DNA from: Cyanoderma ruficeps
Taxonomy: Eukaryota; Chordata; Aves; Passeriformes; Timaliidae
DNA: 64,000 nucleotides
Direction of reading: 5' to 3'
Assembly: GCA_008694505.1 (NCBI GenBank)
Contig: VZDJ01000047.1
Span: 1,373,927-1,437,926 of the forward strand
The translations under genes and the position numbers were made by a program. This document shows positions 50,894-63,644 of the stretch, piece after piece (position 1 is the stretch's first letter; each line of letters begins with the position of its first letter). The notes under the pieces are model-generated. The model was given only the letters and a program-made list of their open reading frames with translations, was not told the origin of the DNA and did no database searches.

Positions 50894-51999
50894 AGGCACC
50901 TTCTCCCCAAAGTATGTCCCATCTGTCTCTGTTTTCCCCTCGTGCCTCTTCAAAGAGAACCAGCAACATCTTCATTCAGAAGCAGTCCAGAATCTATGAC
51001 TTCTCCTCTTCTCCTCCTTCCTGGTCGTTTCTCTGGCTGCTCCCGGGGAGCCCTGGTGAGAGGAGGCAGCCAGCAGCATGCAAAGAGCAAATGATGCGGT
51101 CACAGTCTGCATCCACATCCTTACTGCTCCCTGGTGACCTCCTTTTCTGGGTGTAGCTGTGAGTGTATAAACCACAGGAAGAAAAAAAAAGGGATGGGGA
51201 AGGGAGGAGAAGAGATAGAGAAGAAGTTGCAGAAAAGCAGAAATAAACGCTGCAGTTTTGAAAATGCCTGTGGAAAAACCCAGCTGGCTCATTGTCCTCA
51301 CTTTTGTAACAGTAACATTGATCCTATTTCACCATCCCACCAGCACATATTCCTCTGGTAGTTTTGTTGTTTCAAAAGGACACAGACCCAGATAGGCTGC
51401 ACGACATCACCGCCTTCAACCACGTTTACCAGTTTACATTGCTGAGAATCTGGATTTTGGTGCTTCATAGATCAGCGTGCTGACAGGTTGAAAAATGATA
51501 GAAAGGGAGCTATTACCCTTCTCCCACACTGCTCATATTTAAGACATTGCTGAGCACATTAATTGCACGTTGTTCCCAATACATCGAGCTGAACTTTCAT
51601 TTCTGAAATCTGTCTTTAGTCCCAAACTGTTCCACTGTTTGTGGAGTTTGGCAGTGAGATTTACTCCGGCTGTACTCACAAGAAAGATCTGCATTACAAA
51701 TCCCTGTCAAACTGGCTGAACATAACCCCAAAGAGAAGGCACCTGCTCAGGAAAGCTGGCCTGTCGTCTTGCAAGCTGCATCTTCAGCAGCAGCTTCTGG
51801 GTGTGCAACCCATGGGGTTCTGCAGAAACGAGCACTTCTTTTTTTCACTCTTTCTCACCTTTCTGTTTGGGGAGGCCCTGTTGCTCTCCCCTGGCATCAG
51901 CAGCCCTGCCAGGAAATGGGAAACCGTGTGGGACCTGTCCTTCCACAGCACAGGGAGGACCACGGACAGCTGGTGAGGAGCTGTTGGATGGTACCTGCT

Positions 52000-52563
52000 G
52001 GAACTCTGGAGGCTGAAAATTTCAGGCTTTCTGTTCTAAAAGACACTGACCCCCCCAGCAAACACTGCATTTGACTTGAGGCTGTGGAAAAGGCTTCCAA
52101 AATTGAGTGACAGCACTGGGATTGTGGGTGTGGAGTTTGAATAGAAGTGTGTAATGTCAAAGGGTGAAAAACTTATATTTAAGGTTTAGTATATAATAAC
52201 ATATATGGGGCAATATGGAGGATTTGTGGTGTTGTCTAAGTCCTTCTTCACCTTCTTCTTCAACTTCTTCATGGTTTTGGGTGTTTTTTTCTAATTGGGT
52301 GAAAGGGTCTGCATTGTGGGCCTTGGGTGGTCATTGTTGGGTCAGAAATATAAATAATACAGGTGTCATCTTGTTATTGGGTAATTAGCACTTAAATAAC
52401 CTTGGAAAGAGTTAGATCCATCCATTTTACCTCCGTTTTCTACCTTGTTAGAGATCACGACTAGTGAGGCTGTAATATAGATAAGAATTAATAAACACTG
52501 AGTCTGAACATGAAGCTGTGACTCCCATGTATTAATCCCATCTCTAACAGGAAGAAAAGAAGA
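52000..52563 (+). mobile_element. LTR-like repeat, copy B (endogenous retrovirus, probably solo)
   Basis: Same family as 44668-45216, in the opposite orientation. It has TATAAATA at 52349-52356 and AATAAA at 52490-52495 (134 bp apart), and ends CTCTAACA at 52549. A start at TGTTCTAAAAG (52032) would give a 518-bp LTR. The shared block runs a little further both ways (from about 52000, and to GGAAGAAAAGAAGA at 52550-52563). No retroviral protein frame is adjacent. Confidence 0.8.
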
Positions 52564-53089
52564 TAAAAAAACCAACAGGTACCCACCCTGCGAGGTGGTA
52601 AGCCTGTAAATATGCTGGGGATACAGAACTCAGAGTGTTAAAAGTGTGCAGCCTGCCAGGAGTAATTGTTCTCCTTCTGCAGCCCGTTATAATCAGATGT
52701 TGAGGAAATGATTTAATATTTCTGAACATGCTGTGATTTCATCATTTGGTTCAGCAAGGGAAGTTTGAGAAGTCATGGAAATGAAGATAAACTTCACATG
52801 TGCTCTTAGGACCTTACTTGCCATGCTGAGTTTTTTTCAGCAGCAGTGTTAATACAGAATATGCCAGCCCTGGCCACATTCACATCTCCACATCCAGGCA
52901 AAAGTTGCAGCAATAACGGGGCTGAAAAAGCTTAACCTACAAATGTGATTTGCAATGGGAAGGATTAGTCTGAGGAGGTGAGAGGAGAAAGGGATGAGGA
53001 TGCTTCTTCATGAGGGGAAAAAGAGATGCAGACACTGCTCCCCTGTGTGGTGACCAGTAAGAGAACCAAAGAACAACATGAAGCTGTGT

Positions 53090-53310
53090 CAGGGTGGGTT
53101 TAGGTTGGTATCAGGAAAAACTTCCTGACCCAGAGTGTGGCTGGGCGCTGTGACAGGCTCCCTAGGGAAGTGGGGACAGCACCAAGGCCGGCAGAGTTCA
53201 GGAGATGTTTGGATGATGCTCTGGGGCACAGGGTGTGACTCCTGGGGCTGGTGCTGTGCAGAGCCAGGAGCTGGACTCGATGGTCCTTGTGGGTGCAGGC
53301 TGTGGTGTGA
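53090..53310 (+). mobile_element. CR1 LINE 3' fragment
   Basis: Sense-strand CR1 3' region: GGAAAAACTTCCTGACCCAGA, GACAGGCTCCCTAGGGAAGT, GATGTTTGGATGATGCTCTG and GAGCTGGACTCGATGGTCCT follow in the expected order. The 8-bp tail is not seen after 53310. Confidence 0.85.
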
Positions 53311-56300
53311 TCCTGTGGGCAGCACAGCTCAGCCCCAGGCTCAGCCCCAAGGCTTTGTGCCCTGCTGCTCCTTCCCAGCTCCCCTGGAGCACTCTGCTCC
53401 TCGGGCAGGTGTGAGGCAGGCAGAGCACTCAGGAGAAAAGCGATTTTTTCTGCACAATTTCCCAGCAGCGCTGCCTTCCCGGAGCACAGTTTTCTTCCCG
53501 AGCATGGGAAGTTTACACAAGCAGTGTTTGGATACTCGAGCTGACTTTAACCAGCTGACTTTGTGAAACACACCTAAAACGTAAAGGAAAGAGGAGCTCA
53601 CAGGGTGCTGCTCCTTCAAACCCTTCATCCTGAAATCCTCTTTCCTTGGGTGACACACGGGGCCCAACAGCAACAGAGAAAGTGCTGACAACTGAGAGAG
53701 AATTCTTAAACAGAAAAAAGAAAACCTGGCACAAGGAGCATTGTTTATATGTTTCCTAACATTTATGTGTTTTAAAAGAAAAAATGACAGGCAGTGGGTG
53801 CTGTATATTATGAGCCGTGTGAGTGATGACCACTTTTACACAAACTGTGGAGAACAAAACAATTAAGTCTAAAAATATTTTAAAACTAGCTCGGCCTCCT
53901 GTCAAGTGTAAAGCAGAGACTAATTTAAGACAGCTTATAAAGAGGTAAACCCAGGTGTGGAGATGTAACACTGCCTACAGAATAATTAAAGGTTAAGCAT
54001 CACAATGTAGTTCATGAGAAGACAGGTGAAAACTGCAGAACTGCAATCAAAATAGAATTGTAAATTCCATGGCATAGCTGGTTTTCTAATAACGTACTTT
54101 GAAATCAACAAATGGGTGTAAAACCAGCTATTGAACACCTTCAGTTGAGGTTGTTGAGGTTCAACTCAACCAGCTTTAAAAGAAGCATGGGCCACCTAAA
54201 TAAACCTCCTTTAAAAAACATCAGTACTTGTGTATATGCCATGCAGGGACTTCATCCAGCACATTCCACCGTCTGTTTTGGTTTCTGCCTTGCCCACACA
54301 CTTGGTGTGCTCTTAAATACAATTACAATATTTACTAAATAGGTCTGACAAATAACTCTTGGTTTATAATCTGGTTTGTTTTCTGTAAATACTCGCCCAG
54401 GGAATCTGGCCAGCGATGACTGGCTTTGGCTGAGCATCTGAATCACACAGCGCTGCTTCCAGCGGGAGGCTGCAGAGACCTGAACTGCAGCTCTGGGACG
54501 AACACAGACCTTTCCAAACTTCACTTTATCTCACCCTAATTTGTTTGTTTTCTGGTTGAATTCCTCTCCCAGTGCAGCAGACGCTCTGTGCTCCTGCAGG
54601 AGCCCTGGCAGCCCATTGTGGTCCCCAGCTTGCCGCCCTGCCCAAGCTGAGCTGGGTGTTTGTGCTGCAAAATGATGGTATGGCCAGGGTAGGAGCTATG
54701 GGGGCAGCTGCCTTCCCCCTAACAGGAGCTTTTACCATGCCTGAAGTCTCCAGAAGATATTTGCCCTTTGGCTGGAGAGAAATCAGTTGAGGGCAAGCCA
54801 CAAAAGCCAGGCTGGACCTATGAAGGGAGAGTTCATCTTCTTCTGGTGTGGTTGGGAGAAATGAGAAATGCTCCTCATAAATCCAGAGGCAGATTTCCTT
54901 TATTCAGATAATTTCTTCATGTCATGTTTCCATTTTTGGGAATCTCTGGGTTTCTCAAAGCTTCCTGTCAAGAGGAGGACCTGGGGATGTGGAGGCTCCT
55001 CACTCCTTGTGAGGAGCTGAGCCAGATCAGCTGAGCAGGACACTGAACGTGGGGGCATTTCCTCAGCCTCATCTTACGATCAGGAAAAAAGTGCTACAAT
55101 TTAAATTTCATGCAGCTTTTATTCTGCTCCTGCTGGCTACTCTGCTTTTCTTCGGCAAGTCTGATAGCGTGTTGCTGAACACTTTTTAATTTTTTCTTTT
55201 AAAAAGAAAAAGTGGGGTTGTGGTCCCCTAGTAAAAGAGTGACTTTGCCCAGTTTCCTGTTTGTGCTGGAAGCTGCAGCATCATGTGAGCACAGACAGTT
55301 GTAGATAGGCTGGCGACTGTTGCTGACCTCACACCACATGTTCTGTTAACAAGGTGAAACAGCAAAATTCGCTCTGTTTGTGTGAAGAATACTGAGAAAA
55401 CTGCCAGTTCCAAGTAAAACAGAGGGAGATAGCCCGAGGCAGGGCGCGATCTCCGGGCAGTTTTTTCTGGTCTTTAACTGCTTTGCACATCTGTATTCAC
55501 ATTGTGCTCGCAAGTGACAAGAAAGGGGATTAGCCCCTGCTCCTTTCCTTAGCAAAGCAGGTTTGGAGTCCTTCCATAAAAGCTATTAGTTCAGCAAATT
55601 TGCTGAAAATTTGTCCAAACTTCAGTCCCCTCGGTATATACATTTTCCTATACTTGTTTCCAAAGATGACTGAAGACTCCTGTGACTTAGCTAGACTCAG
55701 TTATTCAGCAGATGTTTATATCCGGCGTTTGTATTTCAGAACTCTTGTTTCTTAAACAACCTGGCAGCGACCTATTTTTCATTAAGATCTCGAAGATCCA
55801 TGCAAAGTCTTCCAAAAATCCTTTAAGACTGTGCAAGGCTTTTGGGTTAAAGCCATTCTAAAAAAATCAAAATTTACCTCTGTTCAAGATTGTATCTTAT
55901 TACTGCAGTTAGTATTAAAGAATTTATTGTGAATAAGTCAGGAGGATCTTAAGAGTTTCCAGACCATTTTACACAAGTACTTTTTATGTAAAAATAGGAA
56001 TTCCTGTCTGGCAACTTAAAGCTTCAGCAGCATTTTTTTTCCACTTACAGAAAACAAAGTTAATGGTTAAATCCAGGAAGACCTGTGTCAGTGTATTAAG
56101 TTTCTCCTTTCTCTCTGTTTTCGACTTGTTTCTTTAAAAAGCCCAACCTGCATCTTGAGAAATGCAAATTTTGTTTTTTAGCTGACCAGAGGAGTGGCGC
56201 CAGGCCAGACCGGCAGATCTCTGTCTGCCAACCTCTCCCACCTGATGCAGCTAAAAAAGGGTTTGAGGTGCAGAAGTGTCACTGCAGATTGGCTGAAGCC

Positions 56301-59300
56301 AAACACACAGATGGGAGGGAGTGCATCCCTGTGGGTGTGTGGAGGAGCAGGATTATCAGGAACACGGTGTGGCTTCAGAGGCAGGTGTGTCCCGGGACAG
56401 GTGAACAAACCCCAACAGATGGAGGCTGTGACCATCATGTACCAGTTATCGAGTGCTTCAGCATTCAGAGGTGAAAAAAAAGCACTCCAGAAAGTTAAAC
56501 TGCACTCAAGATGATAACAATGTCATTTTAAATGCTACATATAAACATGCTGTGAGGAAATATGGAACTAAAACTCTTGGCTAGCTGGGGAGGCTGTAAA
56601 CATCCTCATGTAAAGAGTCCTGCCTGTAAGCCTTCACTGTCAGGGAGCTTAAATGCTTGCAGAACTGTAGCAGCAGTCAGAAGGTGTGGTTTGAGGGGCA
56701 GCCTAAAGGAATTGCTGCTTTCACATTCTGCATTTGGGAAAGAAAATTGTCCTGGAGGAGCGGAGGGCTCTGGGTGGGAGGAGGTCCTTGAAGGGCAGTA
56801 ATCACTGCAGTGCTGTCTGCTGCTGCTGCTGGGAACTCTGCTCCGAGCTGTGACCTAGTGCACACCCCCACTAGAAGTGAAAAAGGAAGGCCAAACGAAA
56901 CAGAGGCTGTGAGGATGCTCGTGAGGGTGCTCATGGTGTGAGTCCAGTCCAGCCCTGATGCCTCAGTGCTTTGGTACCCCCTGCCTGGTGTCAGGCTGCA
57001 GCATGCAGGGGTGCAGATGGGACAGGACCCACCTGCCTGCCCAGGACAGGTCAGCTGGCCAAAATCAGCTTCCCTCCACCCCAGGGCTTTGTTCACCCAT
57101 TGCAGCATCCTCCTGATGGGAGCTGGTGGTCCAGTAGACGTGCTGGCAGCCCAGATGGAAGGTGGCTGCTCCCAGAGCTGTGCAGATGTCACACCACAGC
57201 TGGCTGGGATGATTCCCTTAGCCTGATTTTACATCACTTCTCCAGATGACTTTGGGCACAGCTTTGCAGTGATGCTGAGTCACAGAAATTCCAGTTGTTT
57301 CCTGGAAGTGAGATCGTCTTTACCATCCTGTTAGTCCCAGTGAACCACAGCCAAGTGCAGCTAGGGAATTAGTTCATTTTTTTACTAATACCAACTGTGC
57401 CTTTTCCTGGCTCCCCACAGGTGCTGTCAGGTTTGTTGGGTGGTCCCTTGGTGCTCCTGACAAACCCCCCTTGGCCACAAGCCTCTCCTGAGAGCTGCAG
57501 CCCCTGGGGCTCCTGCCCTGGGCTGGCACTCAGCGCTAATTTCATATTGATTGATCCTTGTACTTTCTGTAAATGAGCTCAGAGAGCCTGCACGTATTTG
57601 CAGGGCAGCTGTTCACAAGGAAAGCTCCGAGCTTTCAGCGCCACTGCTGTCGGAATAGGAGGAAGAACAGAGGTGTGATGCCCTGGGCTGGCAGTGGGGA
57701 GGGCAGCTGATGGCCTGCTGCAGGATGTCACTGTCAAACAAAGACATTTAAAATGAATTGCCATTCTGCCACCACTTCTGGGGGTTTTGCTGCTGTGTGT
57801 TTCACAGGCAAGGCTTTGTCAGCCCAGTAGCCTGGGGACAGTGGTGTGCAGTGAGGTCTGTCAGGTGTTGGAGCCACAGTGAGCTCCTGCCTGCCCTACA
57901 GCCCCCAGGACAGGACCCCGTGGAGCCATCTGACACATCCCAGCCCCCTGGGTGAGGTGGAGCTGAGGTGGTTTCCTGCTGTGGCAGTGTTTGTTAGAGC
58001 TGGCATCGCTCAGTGAGCTTTTCCCCACTGCGGGATCCTGTGGGATGAGATATTCCATCAGCCTCTTCCCCTGCAAACTGCAGGGACCCATGTGGGCAGT
58101 GTGACCACAGCACCCACGTTTCCTCTCTGGGAGAGCCCCTCGGCACCCAGGAGCCGTGGGGAGAGCGAGGAGGGCACAGCACTGCTGCCCTGGGCGCCAT
58201 TCCTACCTGCACGAGTGTGGGAAACGGATTTGTAGAGGATTCTCAAAGCCTGGCTGAAAGCTCACGTGGTCTTGTGCGTCTGTGTGCAAACTTTGAAATA
58301 AAGTGTGCTGACTTAGAAAGGCCGTGGGATAGGACAGGCATTGTTGAGAGAGAAACTGAACTAGAAACAGGTTTCAGATGATGACTAGATATTTTGGAGA
58401 AATGGAACTGTGAAAGATGTCTTGTACTAAGACCCACGTGGGTTATTTTTAGGTGATTGGCTTAGAAGCATTAACAGCATTATGTGGGAAAAGCCGATAG
58501 GCCAAGAAACACTTAGAATGGATTGGAATTAGGAAATAGTTTGGCTTCTGATTGTGGTGGCGTGAACTGTAATATCTGTACTGTCTCACCCTTCTCATGA
58601 GACTGAAAATGGAATAAAACCTTTTAAAACACCTGTCAGGAGCCCCATGTCTAAGTAGGAAAAAGGGTTTTTCTGACACATGAGGAGCAAAGGGATGCTG
58701 TGCCACCTTGCCAGTGTCCTCAGGGGAAGCCTCTCATCAAAATGACTGTGAGGAGCACAGTTCTTTACTGTGGGACTGGGCACATGAGTGAAATGATGTT
58801 TCTTCATCCAAATGTCTGGCTCCTTTCTCCCTCCCCAAAATGAAGTGGTTTCATTATTGATTTTACCTTCAGAACTTGCTTTCTTACTTTCTGCAGGTAC
58901 TTTAAGAACCTAAAGTCCTCAAGTTCTTGGGTTTGCTTTGACCCTCCATGCCCGAACAAACCCATTAGAGTAACAAAGAAACTTCATGTTTATTAAATAG
59001 CAGTGACTCATTCAAGGGCAGATGTTTGTTTATGTAAAGCCCCATAAATATTATGGATCGGGATGTAGAGCAGGCAACAGGAATGTGTGTAGGTTAGCCG
59101 GCAACATATAACTGGGGGAATTTTTTTTTCTACTTTTTTAGAATGTGTGTCATCTTTTCTTCACAAACCACAGACTCCTTCATGTAAAGAAACAGAAACA
59201 AAGGACACCTCTCTGCTTCTACAGGATGTCCTCTGAGGTGCTTTATTGCAAAGCCCTCGTTGCACTTAAAGTGCAGGAAATTTTCTGGCTGGCGTTTTTA

Positions 59301-60825
59301 GTCAATTAACGTAGCTGTCTCACCTTGAGAGGAAGAAGGTGTTTCCCCTTGCACACCCATCACGTCTCCTCTGAGGGCTCACGCTGACTTTCTTGAAACG
59401 AGGTTCATTTAGAGTCATTGTGAAAGCAGCCCAGTCAGAAGGTGGCAGATGGAAATCCATTGTCTGGGTGCCCTGAGCTCGTTGTGTGGTTGCCCTTTGC
59501 AGAGGATGAGCCCCAGACCATTTGTGCCAGTCTGTGTGGAAAGTTGTTCTGTATGGAAACATTGCTTAGCTCAGAGATTTTTCCCCACCAGAGATGAGCC
59601 TTGAGGAAGCAGAGGTGCAGTGGGCATGAACAGGCAGGAAAAAAGACAGTGAGTTCCTTTCCAGCACAGTGGAGAATGTCCCTCACCTTCTAAGCACCCA
59701 GGCAAAGGGAGAAAAATTGCTGCAAAAAATATCTTATTCTGTTGTCTAGATTAAGTAGAATTACATGCCTGTGGAGGCAAAGGAAGGGCCTAAGGGAGGA
59801 GTATCCCTTTCTGAAATTGAGTATTTATTGATTTTTCTTTCCCAGTCATAAACCTTGAGTTTCAGCCTCTCACTGCTGAAGACGTTTGTGAGAGCTGAGT
59901 GGAAAATAAGGGAGACAAAATCCAAGGGAAGCATTAAACCAGAGAATGATGGGCAGTGAGCTCATCTGCTCCCAGAGTGCTCCACAGGCACAAACTGGAA
60001 GGGACAAGCAGGCAGCCTCATCAGGGGGGGATTAATTATGCAGAGCTGGTAGGTGCTGCAGACCAAGAGCCACAACTGAAGCAGCAAAACCATAACTCCA
60101 GCTGGGGACAGCCTGGGTGGTTGAAGAGGTTTTTTTCATCTGATTTCTGCCAGTGAGTAAATCAGGTGTTAGAACGCAGCCCTGCAGGCTGCCCAGGGTG
60201 TGAGCTCCTCTGAGAAGGTCTCACAGCCTGAGGAGTGTGTGCTGCGTGGTGCTGGCCCTTTGCTCTGGAAAGAGAGGCACAAAGAGCTCCCAAAAATGTC
60301 CTCTTGGAACACGAGGGTGTTTGCTGGGAGCTGGCCCTGACTCCTGCAGAGATTCCTCCTGCAGGGACTGTGCTCTGCAGCCCTGACACCTCCTGCTCTG
60401 TGCAGGAACCTCTGTCAACATACATGGCCTTCGTGGGCTCAGAATCAGCTGCTTACAAAGCTGACTACATATGAATTTTAGCTTCCCCTTTTTGGGCTTT
60501 TTATAGGAAACGCTATGAAGTTCCGCTTAACTTTTTTTCCACAGGAATATGTTTAAAAACTGTTCCTTTTATGTTTAAAAAATGACAAGCTGTGAAAACT
60601 TGTCCCAAGTGCTGGCACTCCCCTGGGACTGTGATCCTGCAGCTCTGTTCGTTCTCCTGCCCCAAGGGTGGGGACTGAAGCTGTGGGCACACAGTGAGTG
60701 GCAGGAGAAGCACTGGCCACCAGCTGTGGGAGAGAAGCCATGCCAAACCCTCCTCTGGTGGGATTTGCTGCTTTCCCCTCTCCCCAAAAGGGATTTTGTG
60801 GGATGAGGCCAATCCCAAATGGTTA

Positions 60826-60881
60826 GGTGTTTTGCAGTCGTGTGAGCTCTCAAACTGTTCTTTGAGTGCCAGAGCCTGGGG
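60826..60881. repeat. Dispersed repeat, copy 1 (pairs with 63005-63068)
   Basis: TGAGCTCTCAAACTGTTCTT and the following bases match 63030-63068 at 38 of 39 positions. An upstream TTTTGCAGTC is also shared. The family is unknown to me. Confidence 0.85.
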
Positions 60882-62834
60882 AGCAGCACGTGTCCTGTGC
60901 CAGGAGCAGGGCTGCAAGGCCACCAGGCAGGCAAGGACCCAGCACACAGCCACCCTTCCCCTTGGCTTCATTCTGTAAAATGAAGATTATCCTCATGGGG
61001 GAGTTGTAAGCATTAATATACCTGGTCGAGAATTTCACGTTTGCTGGTTTGTTGGTTGTTCCGTGCTTCGTTGTTAAAACCAGAAAAAAAATCAAAACGC
61101 ACAGGGCAAATTGCATTTCAGGCCAATTTACCTCACTGAGCTTTGTATGTCCTCTGATAAATTATTTAGATCTCAAATACTGGATCTGTTGTACAAACAA
61201 ACGAGAATGTGGTCCTGAGGCAGAAGGTCCTTGGCTAAACCTTTTCAGCTTTCATTGTGCCTTGCTCACTAGGCAGCTGTTTTCCAGCTCAGACTAGGTT
61301 TGCTCGTGGCTGTTCCGTCTGACAGTGCTGAGGTGGATCGAGTTCTTACTGGTAGGAGCAGCCCTCTAAACCTCACACCCCTCACCCAGCAGAAGCAGAG
61401 CCGTCAGATTGTGGAAGGAGCAATCTCTTTCTTAGAAACCCGACTGAAATGGAAACAGAGCTCTTCCTCTTTCTTTCAAATGCGACTCTGGAATTCCCAG
61501 AGTGAAAAATTCAGGAGCAAGACCAAAACACTGATAGCTTGTGTTACACAAAGGAATGTGCTGGCGGCCAACCAATGCTGCTGCAAATTCTTTCTTTCTT
61601 TTGGCATCGAACTGTTTCACTTACCAGGGGCAGATGGAAATTGTTCTAGATTGATGTTGGCTCTTGTCTGATGGTAGTTGTGTTTCTCTGATAGAGCCTT
61701 CTCTCTAATGCCCACAAAACTTTAGAGGACATGTAAAACTTCTAATCGTTCCTATCACTCCTTCATCAAGAAAATAATAATTTCAGGAGGCCCCAAAATA
61801 AATGTAGGAGTTTGGATGTAACAGCCTGGATGCAAAATGAGTGTGGTTTTTAACTCAAACACAAGCTACCACCCAGATTTACATCGCTGTGACAAAGTCC
61901 TTCTGCAGAGAGTTCTTGGGTAAGATTCAGGTTGTGGCAGTGGTTGTTCAGAAGTTTCTTCCAATGAGCTTTTCACTCAGATGAAGGCAGGTGAAGCAGC
62001 CAGTGTCTGTGCAGTTTTTGGAGGTCCCTGGGCAGTGGGTGAGCCCCTGCCCCTTTCCCAGGTTTCCATCACTTAGCTCTGGCTGCTCCCTGGCCTGGCT
62101 GGTTTGGGCATGACGTATCCAACAGTTTTTGTGGAGTTTGGCAAGGGCAAAGGTCCTAACGTCTGATTTTGGCTTTTCTCTGTGGGACAGAGATCAGGAT
62201 TGATTTCTTCTGGCCCTCAGAGTAGGTGTTGGTGACAGCTATAGTCAACACAGAGGTGCTTATACTGTTGATGAACAAAAACAGCTGCTGGGGGGAAAAA
62301 AAGAAAAAAAGGAAAGTATATTATTTTGTGCCTGGAAACAGGCATGCAGCTTTATAGAGTGATGCTGCATCTGATGCTGCCAGGAGTTCATTTAAGCCTG
62401 TATGGGACCCATACCTTCAGTCACAAGGGTCAGAAAACATCGGGGCTTGCCAGGTTTGTTTTAGGTTGTCAGTGCCTGTGTAAATAATTGTCCTTTTGTA
62501 AGATGCTGAAGTTTTCTGCTTAATTTTTAGCGCTGCAACTCCCTTAGGGTTTGTTCTGGGCTTTCAGAGGTAATTGGCAGCTCATTAACAGCTTTGTAAT
62601 AGCACTGAAAACCGTAGGAGGGAAGCTGCCCAGGGTATCTGGAGCCCTGGCCTCTGCCCAGGCACTTGTTTCCAGGTAATTGCAGTTCCCCGTATTTTGG
62701 TTTTACAAAGAAAAATGTGTTCTCTCTTCTGTGGGTGAGGTGGTAATGTGTTGGATCGGTCTGATTGCATCACGTTGGCAGGGTGAGGGGAAGGGAGAAT
62801 GTTCATCTTGAGTAATGAGCAACAGGACAAGAGG

Positions 62835-63146
62835 AGACAGCCTCAGATTGTTTCAGGAGAGGTTTAGTTTGGACATTACGAAAACTTTCTTCACTGAAAG
62901 GGTGGTTAAGCATTGGAACCCTGAGAATTGGATCGAACACTAAACCATATCTCTAAACACCACATCTGCATATTCCTTCAAGAATTCCAGGGATGATGAC
63001 TCCAAGGGTTTTGCAGTCACCCCCATCAGTGAGCTCTCAAACTCTTCTTTGAGTGCCAGAGCCTGGGGGTGAGTACAAAAAATACTTGGAGTCACCACCC
63101 CTGGAATTCTTGAAGGAACCTGCAGATGTGCTGTTTAGGCACCTGG
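62835..63146 (+). mobile_element. CR1 LINE fragment interrupted by a fold-back insertion
   Basis: 62835-62921 is CR1 in sense orientation (CTTTCTTCACTGAAAGGGTG, AAGCATTGGAAC). 63085-63146 continues it (GGAGTCACCACCCCTGGAAT, CAGATGTGCTGTTTAGG). Between them, 62952-63006 is an inverted copy of 63085-63139: the inner 32 bases match at 30 positions. The 78-bp loop contains a copy of the block at 60826-60881. Confidence 0.85.
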
Positions 63147-63640
63147 TGTAGTTGATGCCTTGGGAAGGCTGACCTGGAACAGAGACTGGACAGAGCCAGA
63201 GAATAAAGTAGGGGTTTATTGAAAGGCCTTTAGGGCACACCTTGGGCAGGACAAGAGCCTGGCCAGGGCTACACCCAAGGTGGACCCAAAATGGACACCC
63301 AGTTACCAGGTCTCACAGTTTTATAAGTTTTGGTCCATTTGCATCTTGGGGTTTAATTGTTCAATTTCAGCTCCAGGTTGTGAGGTCCCATCCTTCTTGT
63401 TCTTCCCTCCAGCCACGCTTGTTTGTGCTTTTGGGCCTGAGAGTTGTCCTTGGTGTGCAGCAGGAGAAGGATTTGTTTTGTGTCCCTGCTGTGTGCAGGG
63501 CTGAGTGACACTGACTGTGAGCTCAGAGCTGCACCCCTGGGCAGCACAGAACCTGAAACACAGGAAAAATAAAACTGAAGGCATCAGGGAGATGAGGAGA
63601 TGAAATGAAGTGGCTGTGGGATATCAGAGGCACAGTGTGG
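63147..63640 (-). mobile_element. Probable solo LTR nested in a CR1
   Basis: It begins TGTAGTTGATGCC immediately after CR1 sequence, and CR1 sequence resumes at about 63645. On the minus strand there is a TATAAAA box (complement of 63319-63325) and AATAAA about 100 bases downstream (complement of 63215-63220), the layout of an LTR U3-R-U5. The right boundary and target-site duplication are not clear. No retroviral protein frame is present. Confidence 0.65.
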
Positions 63641-63644
63641 CCAA

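Noticed and set aside
44668..52563. A full provirus bounded by the two LTR-like copies
   Set aside because: The copies are inverted, not direct, and the intervening 6.8 kb shows no gag, pol or env frames.
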